The notes under the pieces: generated by a model
Database searches by the model: none
What the model was told of the DNA's origin: nothing
Seen by the model: the letters and a program-made list of their open reading frames with translations, nothing else
Position numbers and translations under genes: made by a program
Origin: Pseudonocardia sp. T1-2H
GTDB lineage: Bacteria > Actinomycetota > Actinomycetes > Mycobacteriales > Pseudonocardiaceae
Direction: 5' to 3'
Assembly: GCF_038039215.1 (NCBI RefSeq)
Contig: NZ_JBBPCL010000001.1
Location: 6,386,001 to 6,450,000 of the forward strand
Length of the DNA stretch: 64,000 nucleotides
In this document: piece after piece, positions 24,435-31,670 of the stretch
Numbering within the stretch: position 1 is the first letter of the stretch
How the letters are laid out: each line of letters starts with the position of its first letter

Positions 24435-25262
24435 GTGGCCACGATCGTGCCCCTGTCGGACGCCGTCGCCGACCTCGTCCGGGACGGGGACGAAGTGGCC
24501 CTCGAGGGGAACTCCGCGCTCATCCCGTTCGCCGCGGCGCACGAGGTGATCCGCCTGCGCCGCAGGGACCTCACGCTCGTCCGGATGTCGCCGGACCTCG
24601 TCTACGACCAGCTCGTCGGCGCCGGGTGCGCGCGCAAGCTGGTGTTCTCGTGGGCCGCCAACCCGGTCCTCGGCGTCGCCGGGTCGCTGCACCGGCTGCA
24701 GGACGCGCTGGTCGACGGCTGGCCGGCGCCGCTGGAGATCGAGGAGCACAGCCACGCGGGGATGGTCGCCCGCTACGTCGCCGGCGCCTCCGGGCTGCCG
24801 TTCGGGATGCTGCGCGGCTACGCGGGGACGGACCTGCCGCAGTACACGGCGTCCGTCGCGACCGTGCGCTGTCCCTTCACCGGCGAGGAGCTCGACGCGG
24901 TGTCGGCGCTGAACCCGGATGTCGCGATCGTGCACGCGCAGCGGGCGGACAAGTCCGGGAACGTGCAGTTCCGGGGGGCCGGCGGGATGCAGAAGGAGGC
25001 CGTGCTCGCCGCGCGGCGCTCGCTGGTGACGGTCGAGGAGATCGTCGACGAGCTGAGCCCGGTGCCGGACGCGACGGTGCTGCCCTCGTTCGCGATCACC
25101 GCGGTGGCGCACGCCCCCGGCGGCGCGGCGCCGTCGGCGGTGGACGGCTTCTACGACCGGGACGACGACGCCTACCGCGCGTGGGACGAGATCTCCCGGG
25201 ACCGCACGCGCTTCAACCTCTGGCTCGAGGGGATCCGCGCCGAGGGGACGGACCCGGCATGA
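24435..25262 (+). CDS. CoA-transferase subunit A (glutaconate/3-oxoadipate CatI type)
   Basis: A 275-residue family I CoA-transferase alpha subunit. Recognisable blocks are VRDGDEVALEGNSALIPFAA, a segment around SWAANPVLG, and VAIVHAQRADKSGNVQFRG, followed by RSLVTVEEIVDELSPVPDA. This length and pattern match the GctA/CatI branch, which includes 3-oxoadipate CoA-transferase subunit A. The enol-lactone hydrolase gene two positions downstream supports 3-oxoadipate as substrate, since both act in the beta-ketoadipate branch of aromatic degradation. The stop overlaps the subunit B start (ATGA). Its partner is broken in this sequence, so activity is doubtful unless the break is an error. Confidence 0.88.
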   Translation: MATIVPLSDAVADLVRDGDEVALEGNSALIPFAAAHEVIRLRRRDLTLVRMSPDLVYDQLVGAGCARKLVFSWAANPVLGVAGSLHRLQDALVDGWPAPLEIEEHSHAGMVARYVAGASGLPFGMLRGYAGTDLPQYTASVATVRCPFTGEELDAVSALNPDVAIVHAQRADKSGNVQFRGAGGMQKEAVLAARRSLVTVEEIVDELSPVPDATVLPSFAITAVAHAPGGAAPSAVDGFYDRDDDAYRAWDEISRDRTRFNLWLEGIRAEGTDPA

Positions 25263-25991
25263 CCACGCTCGACCAGCCGGCGACGGACGCCGGCTCCTGG
25301 ACGTCGGACGAGATGCTGGCCGTCGCCGCCGCCCGGACGGTGCGGGCCGGCCAGGCCTGCTTCGCCGGCGCCGGGCTGCCGGCCCGCGCAGCGGAGCTGG
25401 CCCGCCGGCTGCACGCCCCGGACCTGCTGCTCGTCCACGACGACGGCCGGCTCGGCGAGCTTCGGGGCGGTGAGCCTGCCCGAGCTCTTCGGCTACTGGA
25501 TCCAGTCCGGCCGGATCGACGTCGGCCTGCTGTCGGCCGCGCAGATCGACGTCTTCGGCAACCTCAACACCACCGTGCTCGGCGACTACGCCGAACCGGA
25601 CCTCCGGCTCCCCGGCTCCGGGTCCGCGCCGGAGATCGCGGCGTCCTGCCGCGAGGTCGTCGTGGTGATGCGGCACCGGCTGCCGGCGTTCGTGGAGCGG
25701 GTGGACTTCGTCACCTCGGTCGGGTTCGGCGCCGGGCCGCTGGACCGGGCGATGCTCGGGCTGCGCGGCGGCGGCCCGCGGCAGGTGATCACCGATCTCG
25801 GCGTGCTGGAACCGGACCCGGACAGCGCCGAACTGCGGCTGACGGCGGTGCACCCCGGGGTCCGCGTCGAGCAGGTGCGGGCGGAGACGGGCTGGCCGCT
25901 CGAGGTGTCCGAGGACCTCGTGGTGACCGACGCGCCGACGCCGCACGAACTCGCGGCCCTCCGCTCGGTCATGACAGGGTCGGGGTCATGA
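25259..25991 (+). pseudogene. CoA-transferase subunit B (CatJ type), internal deletion and frameshift
   Basis: The N-terminal part, from ATG 25259 to about 25450, reads a normal beta subunit: EMLAVAAARTVRAGQACFAG then HAPDLLLVHDDGRLG. The C-terminal part, from about 25455 to 25991, reads in another frame: GAVSLPELFGYWIQSGRIDV, AAQIDVFGNLNTTVLGDY and PERVDFVTSVGFG-like segments. Compared with intact family members, about 25-30 residues between HDDG and the VSLPELF block (the region with the RLPLSIGD-type motif) are absent. The frame offset requires loss of 3n+2 bases, so one deletion of roughly 75-85 bp explains both features. This cannot be a simple homopolymer error. The gene is otherwise free of stops. 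Confidence 0.8.
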
Positions 25992-26755
25992 GCACCGTTG
26001 TCCTGCACCACGAGATCGACGGCCCGGAGGACGCCCCGGTCCTCGTCCTGTCCGGTTCCCTCGGCAGCACCCTGGAGATGTGGGAGCCCAACCTCCCCGC
26101 GCTGACCTCCCGGTTCCGCGTCGTCCGGCTGGACCACCGCGGCCACGGCCGCTCGCCCGTCCCCGAGGGCCCCTACCGGATCGCCGACCTCGCGGGTGAC
26201 GTCCTCGCGACCCTGGACGAGCTGGGCCTGGACCGCGTCGCCTGGTGCGGGCTGTCCATGGGCGGCATGGTCGGGATGTACCTGGCGTCCGAGCACCCGG
26301 AGCGGATCAGCCGGCTCGTGCTGTGCTGCACCTCCGCGCGCTTCCCGGACCTGACGGCCTGGAAGGACCGCATCGCCGCCGTCGCCGAGCAGGGCACCGC
26401 GCCCCTGGCTCCGGGCATCGTCGCCCGCTGGTTCACCGCGGAGTACGCGGCCGCCCACCCGGACGTCGTGAAGCGCGCCGAGAGCTGGGTCGCAGACTCC
26501 TCCGACGAGGGCTACCGCGCCTCCTGCCAGGCCATCGAGGCCTGGGACCACGTGGACCGGCTGCCCGCCATCACGGCGCCGACGCTGGTCATCGCCGGTT
26601 CGGCGGACCTGTCGACCCCGGTCGAGCCGCACGCCCGCACCATCGCGTCCGGCATCCCCGGGGCCCACCTCGAGGTCGTCGAGGGGGCACACCTGGCGAC
26701 GATGGAGCTGTCGGAGGAGACCTCGCGGCTCATCGCGGAGCACGCCGGAGACTGA
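25988..26755 (+). CDS. pcaD: 3-oxoadipate enol-lactonase
   Basis: A 255-residue alpha/beta hydrolase with a complete catalytic triad: Ser in GLSMGGMVGMYLA (about residue 92), Asp in IAGSADLSTP and His in EGAHLATMEL. LDHRGHGRSPVPEGPY and the spacing are typical of PcaD, which opens 3-oxoadipate enol-lactone in the beta-ketoadipate pathway. It follows the CoA-transferase genes with a 4-bp overlap (ATGA), which supports this role because CoA transfer is the next step. Other pathway genes such as pcaB or pcaC are not in the window. A related esterase activity cannot be excluded. Confidence 0.88.
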   Translation: MSTVVLHHEIDGPEDAPVLVLSGSLGSTLEMWEPNLPALTSRFRVVRLDHRGHGRSPVPEGPYRIADLAGDVLATLDELGLDRVAWCGLSMGGMVGMYLASEHPERISRLVLCCTSARFPDLTAWKDRIAAVAEQGTAPLAPGIVARWFTAEYAAAHPDVVKRAESWVADSSDEGYRASCQAIEAWDHVDRLPAITAPTLVIAGSADLSTPVEPHARTIASGIPGAHLEVVEGAHLATMELSEETSRLIAEHAGD

Positions 26756-26821
26756 CGGCGCAACCGCATTCGGCCGTCCGGGTGTGGGGAGGCCCGCAGC
26801 CGAGGTCACGATTCGATCACA

Positions 26822-26827
26822 TAGGAT
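26822..26827 (+). promoter_or_regulatory. Candidate -10 hexamer TAGGAT upstream of the DUF3040 gene
   Basis: TAGGAT lies in an AT-richer stretch (TCACATAGGATCG) about 105 bp before the DUF3040 start, implying a leader of roughly 100 nt. It is tentative because no clear -35 element was identified. Confidence 0.35.
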
Positions 26828-26932
26828 CGTCGCAAGGCGGCACTCCCCGGATCAGCGGCGAGCGAGGGTGACGTCGGGGCCGAATCGGCCCCTCCAGCAC
26901 CCGTCCCGTCACCCCGGGGGTCCGAGATCCAC

Positions 26933-27226
26933 ATGCTCAACGACCGCGAACGCAGCCTGCTCGCCCTGATCGAGCGTGACCTGCAGGCCACCGATCCCGG
27001 CCTGGCCGCGCGCTTCTCCCGCCTCGGTCGCCACCCCGGCACCCGGTCCGTCCGCGGTCCCGGGGTGATCCCCATGGTGCTGCTGGCCGGGGGCCTGCTC
27101 CTGCTGCTGGTCGGTGGGGTCACCGCGGCGGTGCCGGTGGTGGTCTCGGGCATCCTGATGGCGGTCGCGGCGCTCGCGCTCGCCCTCGTCGCGCCCCTTC
27201 CGGCGCGCCCGTTCCCCAGCTCCTGA
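26933..27226 (+). CDS. DUF3040 small membrane protein
   Basis: A 97-residue protein. The N-terminus MLNDRERSLLALIERDLQA followed by DPGLAARFSRL is the DUF3040 motif of actinobacteria. Two adjacent hydrophobic segments (about residues 47-66 and 70-90) form a membrane hairpin. Its function is unknown; members are abundant and often lie near division or envelope genes. ATG 26933 begins exactly at the motif. It is convergent with the biotin operon. Confidence 0.9.
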   Translation: MLNDRERSLLALIERDLQATDPGLAARFSRLGRHPGTRSVRGPGVIPMVLLAGGLLLLLVGGVTAAVPVVVSGILMAVAALALALVAPLPARPFPSS

Positions 27227-27234
27227 GCCCGCGC

Positions 27235-27366
27235 TCAGACGCGCTTGAGGATCCGGGCCGCGCCCGCCGCCGCGGTCGTCGCGAGGAACGACGCGCCCTC
27301 GAGGCGCCAGCAGCCTTCCTGCCCGAGGCCGACGAAGCCGTCGTTCATCGCGCCGAGCTTCTCCAC
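27235..27366 (-). CDS. Possible 43-residue small protein after bioN
   Basis: From GTG 27366 the frame reads MEKLGAMNDGFVGLGQEG and continues to a hydrophobic, alanine-rich end (FLATTAAAGAARILKRV). Third positions are almost all G or C in this frame, as in real genes here. The same frame stays open back to the bioN stop codon. It could be a true small gene at the end of the biotin operon or the remnant of a larger one. I do not recognise it, and no strong ribosome binding site is seen. Confidence 0.35.
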   Translation of the reverse strand: MEKLGAMNDGFVGLGQEGCWRLEGASFLATTAAAGAARILKRV

Positions 27367-27384
27367 GATCGCCCGCCGTGTCCA

Positions 27385-28008
27385 TCACTCGTCGGCGACG
27401 CCACGTGCGGCGAGCGCCTCGCCGAGCTCGTCGGCGTGCTTGAGCGTGCGGACGAGGAACGGCACCGCGAACGCGACGACCGAGCGTTCCACCCCCCGGG
27501 CCCGGGCCGCCTCGCGGACGGACGCGGCGATTTCGGACAGCGTGGCCACGGCCTGGAGGGTGAGGCCGACGAGCAGGCCCACCCGGTCCGGTCGCACGCC
27601 GAACCGGCCCAGCAACCTCGGCGAGCACAGCGGGCCCAGCGCCCGCTCGATGGCGCCCACGACGTCGTCGATCCTGGTGGTCAACGTGAACAGGCTCGCG
27701 GCTCCCAGCGCTGCGACGAGCCGCAGGACGGTGACCCCGGCGGACCGGACGTCGAGCAGCCAGGCCTGCAGCGCGAGGATCACGACGGCGAGCAGGAGCA
27801 CCGAGCGGAGCAGCGGCCACACCCGGTCCCACGGGATCCGGGCCAGCGGGTAGCCCAGCGCGACCACGGCGCAGATCACGCCCAGCGCGATCGGCGATCG
27901 CAGCACGACCGTGACGGTGACGAGCGCGAGCATCCCGAGGAACTTCGCGCCCGCGGGCAGCCGGTGCAGGGGGCTGGCCCCGGGGACGTACAGGCCGAGG
28001 GGAGTCAC
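27385..28008 (-). CDS. bioN: ECF transporter transmembrane subunit BioN (T component)
   Basis: A 207-residue T component of an energy-coupling-factor transporter. Membrane helices occupy the first 110 residues (KFLGMLALVTVTVVLRSPIA and LLRSVLLLAVVILALQAWLL). The cytoplasmic coupling helices carry SVREAARARGVERSV with the A-R-G motif that contacts the ATPase, and a second ALAARGVADE near the end. It converts ATP hydrolysis by BioM into movement of the BioY substrate subunit. The GTG start overlaps the bioM stop (GTGA). The start is supported by the family N-terminus LGLYVPGASPLHRLPAGAK. Confidence 0.93.
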   Translation of the reverse strand: MTPLGLYVPGASPLHRLPAGAKFLGMLALVTVTVVLRSPIALGVICAVVALGYPLARIPWDRVWPLLRSVLLLAVVILALQAWLLDVRSAGVTVLRLVAALGAASLFTLTTRIDDVVGAIERALGPLCSPRLLGRFGVRPDRVGLLVGLTLQAVATLSEIAASVREAARARGVERSVVAFAVPFLVRTLKHADELGEALAARGVADE

Positions 28009-28679
28009 CGGGCCAGCCCGCGGTAGTACGCGACGGCGGGGCCCGGCTCGTCGTCGGCGACCACCCGGCCGCCGTGGATCACGACGACGCGCTCGAAGCC
28101 GCCGAGCAGGTCCAGGTCGTGCGTCACGAGCACGACCTGCTGGCGCAGCCGGCCGAGCAGCTCGACGAACCGGCGCTTGTTGCGCAGGTCGAGCAGGGTC
28201 GTCGGCTCGTCGCAGACCAGCACGTCCGGGTCGAGCACGAGCATCCCGCACAGCGCCAGCAGCTGCTTCTGGCCGCCGGACAGCTGGTGCGCAGGGTGGT
28301 CCGCGTAGCCGTCGAGGCCGTGCTCGGCGAGCACCTCGGCGGCCCGGCGGGCCCGCTCGGGCCGGCTCAGCCCGCTACGCCGCAAGGAGAACGCCACGTC
28401 CTCGCCGGCCGTCGGCATCACGATCTGGCTGTCCGGGTTGGTGAAGACGAACCCGACCCTGCGCCGGACCGCGGCGCCCTTCTCGGCCGGGTCGAGGCCG
28501 TCGACCAGGACCCGCCCGCGCGTCGGGCGCACCAGGCCGTTGATCATCCTCGCGAGCGTGGACTTGCCCGAGCCGTTGAGCCCGACGAACGCGACGCGCT
28601 GTTCGGTCAGGGTCAGGTCCACCTGCTCGAGCACCGTCCGCTCGCCGTAGGCGTGCCCGACGCCGTCGAACTCGATCAC
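28005..28679 (-). CDS. bioM: ECF transporter ATPase BioM (A component)
   Basis: A 224-residue ABC ATPase. Walker A is GLNGSGKSTLARMI at about residue 33, the Q-loop region is FVFTNPDSQIVMPTAGEDV, the signature is LSGGQKQLLALC, Walker B is VLVCDEPTTLLD and the switch histidine is in LVTHDLDLL. The PDSQIV segment is typical of ECF-type (CbiO/BioM) ATPases. It works with BioN and the biotin-binding BioY encoded in the same operon. The GTG start overlaps the thiolase stop (GTGA). Confidence 0.95.
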   Translation of the reverse strand: MIEFDGVGHAYGERTVLEQVDLTLTEQRVAFVGLNGSGKSTLARMINGLVRPTRGRVLVDGLDPAEKGAAVRRRVGFVFTNPDSQIVMPTAGEDVAFSLRRSGLSRPERARRAAEVLAEHGLDGYADHPAHQLSGGQKQLLALCGMLVLDPDVLVCDEPTTLLDLRNKRRFVELLGRLRQQVVLVTHDLDLLGGFERVVVIHGGRVVADDEPGPAVAYYRGLAR

Positions 28680-29779
28680 ACGACCTCCCACAGCGCGGCC
28701 ACCCCGACGCCGCCCCCGGCGGACAGCGCGGTGAGCCCGCTCCCGCCTCCGCCCTGGCCGACCAGCCGGGCGAACAGCCGGACGACCAGCACCGCGCCCG
28801 ACGCGCCCCAGGGGTGGCCGAGGGCGATCGCACCCCCGTCCGGGCTCACCGTCTCCTCGTCGATCCCTGCGGCGTCGAGACACGCCAGGGCCTGGCCCGC
28901 GAAGGCCTCGTTGAACTCGACCACGTCGGGCGTCCGGTCCAGCACGCGGGTCATCGCCGGGACCGCGCCGAGCCCGAGCAGGTTCGGGTCGACGGCGGAG
29001 GTGGCGGACGCGACGAGCCGCAGCCCGGGCAGGCCGCGCTCCCGCCGGATCCGCTCGCTGACGACCAGCACCGCGGCGGCGCCGTCGTTCACGCCGCAGG
29101 AGTTCGCGGCGGTCGCGGTGCCGTCCGGGGTGAAGGCGGGCCGGAAGCGGGCGAGCCGCTCGACGGTGAAGGCGCGCGGGCGCTCGTCGGCCGCCACCCC
29201 GGCGACCGGGACGAGCTCGCCGGCGAACCGCCCGGCGCGCTGCGCGGCGAGGGCCCGGGCGTGGCTGCGCGCGGCGAACCGGTCCTGTCGGTCCCGGGAG
29301 ATCCCGGCCTCGGCGGCGACGCGGTCCGCGGCCGCGCCCATCTCCGGGTCGCCGATCTCCGGGGGCGCGAAGGGGGCCCGCGTGTAGGGGACGGGCGGGT
29401 CCGTGCGCCAGGCGCGGTGCGGGGCGGTGGACGCACTCTCCCCGCCGCCCGCGAGGTAGGCCTCGCCCTCGCCGGCGCGGATCATCGTGGCCGCCAGGGT
29501 GACCGCGGCGAGGCCGCTGGCGCACTGCCGGTCCACGGTCATGCCGGGCACGCCGGAGCCGAGGCCGGCACGCAGGGCGGCGACCCGCGCGGGGTTGCCG
29601 CCGGGGCCGAAGACGTTGCCCAGCAGCACGTCGTCGACGGTTTCGAGGCCCGCGTCGTCGAGCAGGGCGCGGAGGACGGGCGCGGCCAGTGTGTCGACGG
29701 ACAGGTTCCTCAGCACCCCACCGGCGCTGCCGATCGGGGTGCGCCGGGCCGCGACGACGACCGGGGTCCGGTCGTTCAT
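28676..29779 (-). CDS. Thiolase family protein in the biotin operon (YhfS-like)
   Basis: A 367-residue thiolase. The acyl-accepting cysteine is in MTVDRQCASGLAAV (about residue 86), and the active-site histidine in GGAIALGHPWGASGA with DVVEFNEAFAGQALA before it. The C-terminal motif that in most thiolases reads C-x-GGG reads LSAGGGVGVAALWE, so the second catalytic cysteine is a serine. It lies between an acyl-CoA ligase and the biotin transporter genes with 4-bp overlaps on both sides. The same association (bioY, ligase, thiolase) is known from the Bacillus yhfUTS cluster, which is under biotin control. Its reaction there is unproven; a role with pimelate-like or fatty acyl-CoA precursors has been supposed. 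Confidence 0.88.
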   Translation of the reverse strand: MNDRTPVVVAARRTPIGSAGGVLRNLSVDTLAAPVLRALLDDAGLETVDDVLLGNVFGPGGNPARVAALRAGLGSGVPGMTVDRQCASGLAAVTLAATMIRAGEGEAYLAGGGESASTAPHRAWRTDPPVPYTRAPFAPPEIGDPEMGAAADRVAAEAGISRDRQDRFAARSHARALAAQRAGRFAGELVPVAGVAADERPRAFTVERLARFRPAFTPDGTATAANSCGVNDGAAAVLVVSERIRRERGLPGLRLVASATSAVDPNLLGLGAVPAMTRVLDRTPDVVEFNEAFAGQALACLDAAGIDEETVSPDGGAIALGHPWGASGAVLVVRLFARLVGQGGGGSGLTALSAGGGVGVAALWEVV

Positions 29780-31022
29780 CGAAGGGGCTCCGCGGCGAGC
29801 GTGCCGTCCGCGAGCTGCTCCGCGACGAGCGCGCGGGCGGGTTTGCCGGAGGCCGTGCGGGGAAGCGCCTTGGTGCGCAGCCAGCGCCTCGGCCGCTTGC
29901 CGGGTTCCAGCGCGGCGCGGGCCGCGGCCCGCAGCTCCGCGAGGGCCGGTGCGGTGTCCGCCTCGACGACGGCGGTGACGAGCGCACCCAGCCGCGGGTG
30001 CGGGGTGCCGGTGACCAGGACGTCGTCGACGCCGGGGACGGCGCGGAGCACGGCCTCGACCTCCTCCGCGGACACGAGCCGGCCCCCGCTGGAGATCGTC
30101 GCCGAGTCCCGGCCGTGCACGACGAGCGTGCCGTCACCGCGTAGCTCGACCCGGTCGCCGACGCTCGACCACTCCGGTGCGGGCTCGAGCTCGCCGCCGC
30201 GCAGGTACCCGTCGAACGCGAGGGGCGAGCGCAGCCGGAGCACGCCGTCGCGGACGTCCAGCTCCACGCCGGGGACGGGCCGGAGGCCGGCGTCGTCCCG
30301 GCGGATCGCGATGAGGGAGTGCTCCGCCGAGCCGTAGTACTCGACCAGCCGAGCGTCCGGGAGCGTCCGGGCGAACCGTGCCCGCAACGCGTCGCCGACG
30401 TGGGCGCCGCCGCACACCACCGTGCGCAGCGCGCACGGGCCGGGCTCCCGCTCGAGCTCGCCGAGGAGGTTCACGAGCATCGCGGGCACGAGGTGGACCG
30501 CCGCGGCCTCCCGGGCGTCGGGGGCGCGCAGGTGGTCGCGGACGCGCAGCTCGGCGCCGCACCACAGCGCGTGCAGCGCGCCGAAGGTGAACAGGGACGA
30601 GCTCAGCGGGCCCGGGACCAGCACCGGGCCGGGCAACGGGCCCAGCGCCTCGAAGCTGCGCCGCCAGGACTCCCGCGAGCGCACCAGCACCTTGGGCCGG
30701 CCGCTGCTACCCGAGGTCGTGGGCAGGTAGAACGCGGTGCGCTCGTCCCCCCGGGCGGCACGGGGAGTCCGGGCGCCGGATCACCGTCCACGACGACATC
30801 CGGAAGGGCGTCGGCCACGATCGCGGCGCGTTCCCGGGCCGTCCACCGCGGCTCGACGACGAGGGTGGCGGCGCCGAGCAGGTCCGCGCCGAGCAGCCAG
30901 GCCAGGACGTCTCCGCCGTCGACCGCGACGCGGGATCCCTGCCTGACGCCGCGGGCGGCGAGCACGCGCGCCGCGCCGTGCGCGCGGGCGGAGAGCTCGC
31001 CGGGCACCTCACCGAGGATCAT
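29776..31022 (-). pseudogene. Acyl-CoA ligase (AMP-forming, YhfT-like), one-base frameshift
   Basis: A class I adenylate-forming enzyme split by a frameshift. The first frame, from ATG 31022, reads MILGEVPGELSARAHGAARV to GLPVPPGG. The second contains the P-loop motif FYLPTTSGSSGRPKVLVRSR, the A5-like YYGSAEHS, the A8 region HGRDSATISSGGRLVS and the A10 lysine in LPRTASGKPARAL. Adding one C to the six-C run at 30747-30752 on the plus strand restores a single frame of about 415 residues, with PPGGDERTAFYLPTTSGSSG at the join. It would activate a carboxylic acid as acyl-AMP then acyl-CoA. ATGA overlaps link it to bioY and the thiolase. A homopolymer error in the assembly is a strong alternative to real loss. 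Confidence 0.8.
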
Positions 31023-31609
31023 CGGGACCGGGCCGGCGGCGCCGCGAACCTTCCCGGCAGGGCGCGGTGCACGACGGCGGCCACCAGCGCCGTGACCACG
31101 ACCTTCGCCACGTCACCGGGGACGAAGACCAGCGATCCGACGAGGGCGGTCCGGACGTCCCCGAGGTAGACGGCGAGGAAGCCGATCCCGAGGACGTAGT
31201 CCACGACGAGCCCGGCGAACGCGGCGAGCAGCAGGATCGGCAGGAGCCGCCCGTTCCCCTCGCTACGCATCAGGCGCTCCGCGACGAGCCCGGTGACCAG
31301 CGCGGACAGGATCCACCCGAGGAGGAAACCGGCGCTCGGGCCCGCGAACGGCGCGAGCCCGCCCCTCCCGCCGGAGAGCAGCGGCAGGCCGATCGCGGTG
31401 AGCGCCAGCAGCAGGACCACGGACAGCGTGCCGCGCCGGGCGCCGATCACCGCCCCGGCGATCAGCGGCCCCATGTTCTGCAGGACGATCGGCACCCCGG
31501 ACCCGCCGACGTAGAGGCCCGGGAAGATGCCGAGCACCGCAATGAACGCGGCGAAGACGACGACCGTGGCGAGGTCCGCGGCGGGGGACGCCGAACGTGA
31601 GGCGGGCAC
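31019..31609 (-). CDS. bioY: Biotin transporter substrate-binding subunit BioY
   Basis: A 196-residue S component with about six membrane helices. The family signatures are GVPIVLQNMGPLIAGAVIGARRG near residue 40, GLPLLSGGRGGLAPFAGPSAGFLLGW in the middle, and YLGDVRTALVGSLVFVPGDVAKVVVT toward the end. BioY binds biotin and, with BioM and BioN, imports it at high affinity. It is the first gene of a five-gene operon. GTG 31609 is chosen because it precedes a short polar tail, with a TACCTT hexamer 5 nt upstream suggesting a leaderless transcript. I saw no BirA-type or BioQ-type operator with confidence. Confidence 0.95.
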   Translation of the reverse strand: MPASRSASPAADLATVVVFAAFIAVLGIFPGLYVGGSGVPIVLQNMGPLIAGAVIGARRGTLSVVLLLALTAIGLPLLSGGRGGLAPFAGPSAGFLLGWILSALVTGLVAERLMRSEGNGRLLPILLLAAFAGLVVDYVLGIGFLAVYLGDVRTALVGSLVFVPGDVAKVVVTALVAAVVHRALPGRFAAPPARSR

Positions 31610-31614
31610 CGTGG

Positions 31615-31620
31615 AAGGTA
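31615..31620 (-). promoter_or_regulatory. -10 hexamer TACCTT of the biotin operon (leaderless)
   Basis: On the minus strand TACCTT is followed by 5 nt and the bioY GTG. The gap is slightly shorter than at other leaderless genes here. Confidence 0.4.
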
Positions 31621-31670
31621 ACCACGCCTGCCCACGGGTCCCACAACCCAGCGCCCGCCGATGTGAGCGA

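Noticed and set aside
24435..25991. IpdAB (cholesterol ring-opening hydrolase) rather than a CoA-transferase
   Set aside because: The alpha/beta subunits resemble the family, but the neighbour is an enol-lactonase and no steroid genes are present, so the CatI/CatJ role is preferred.
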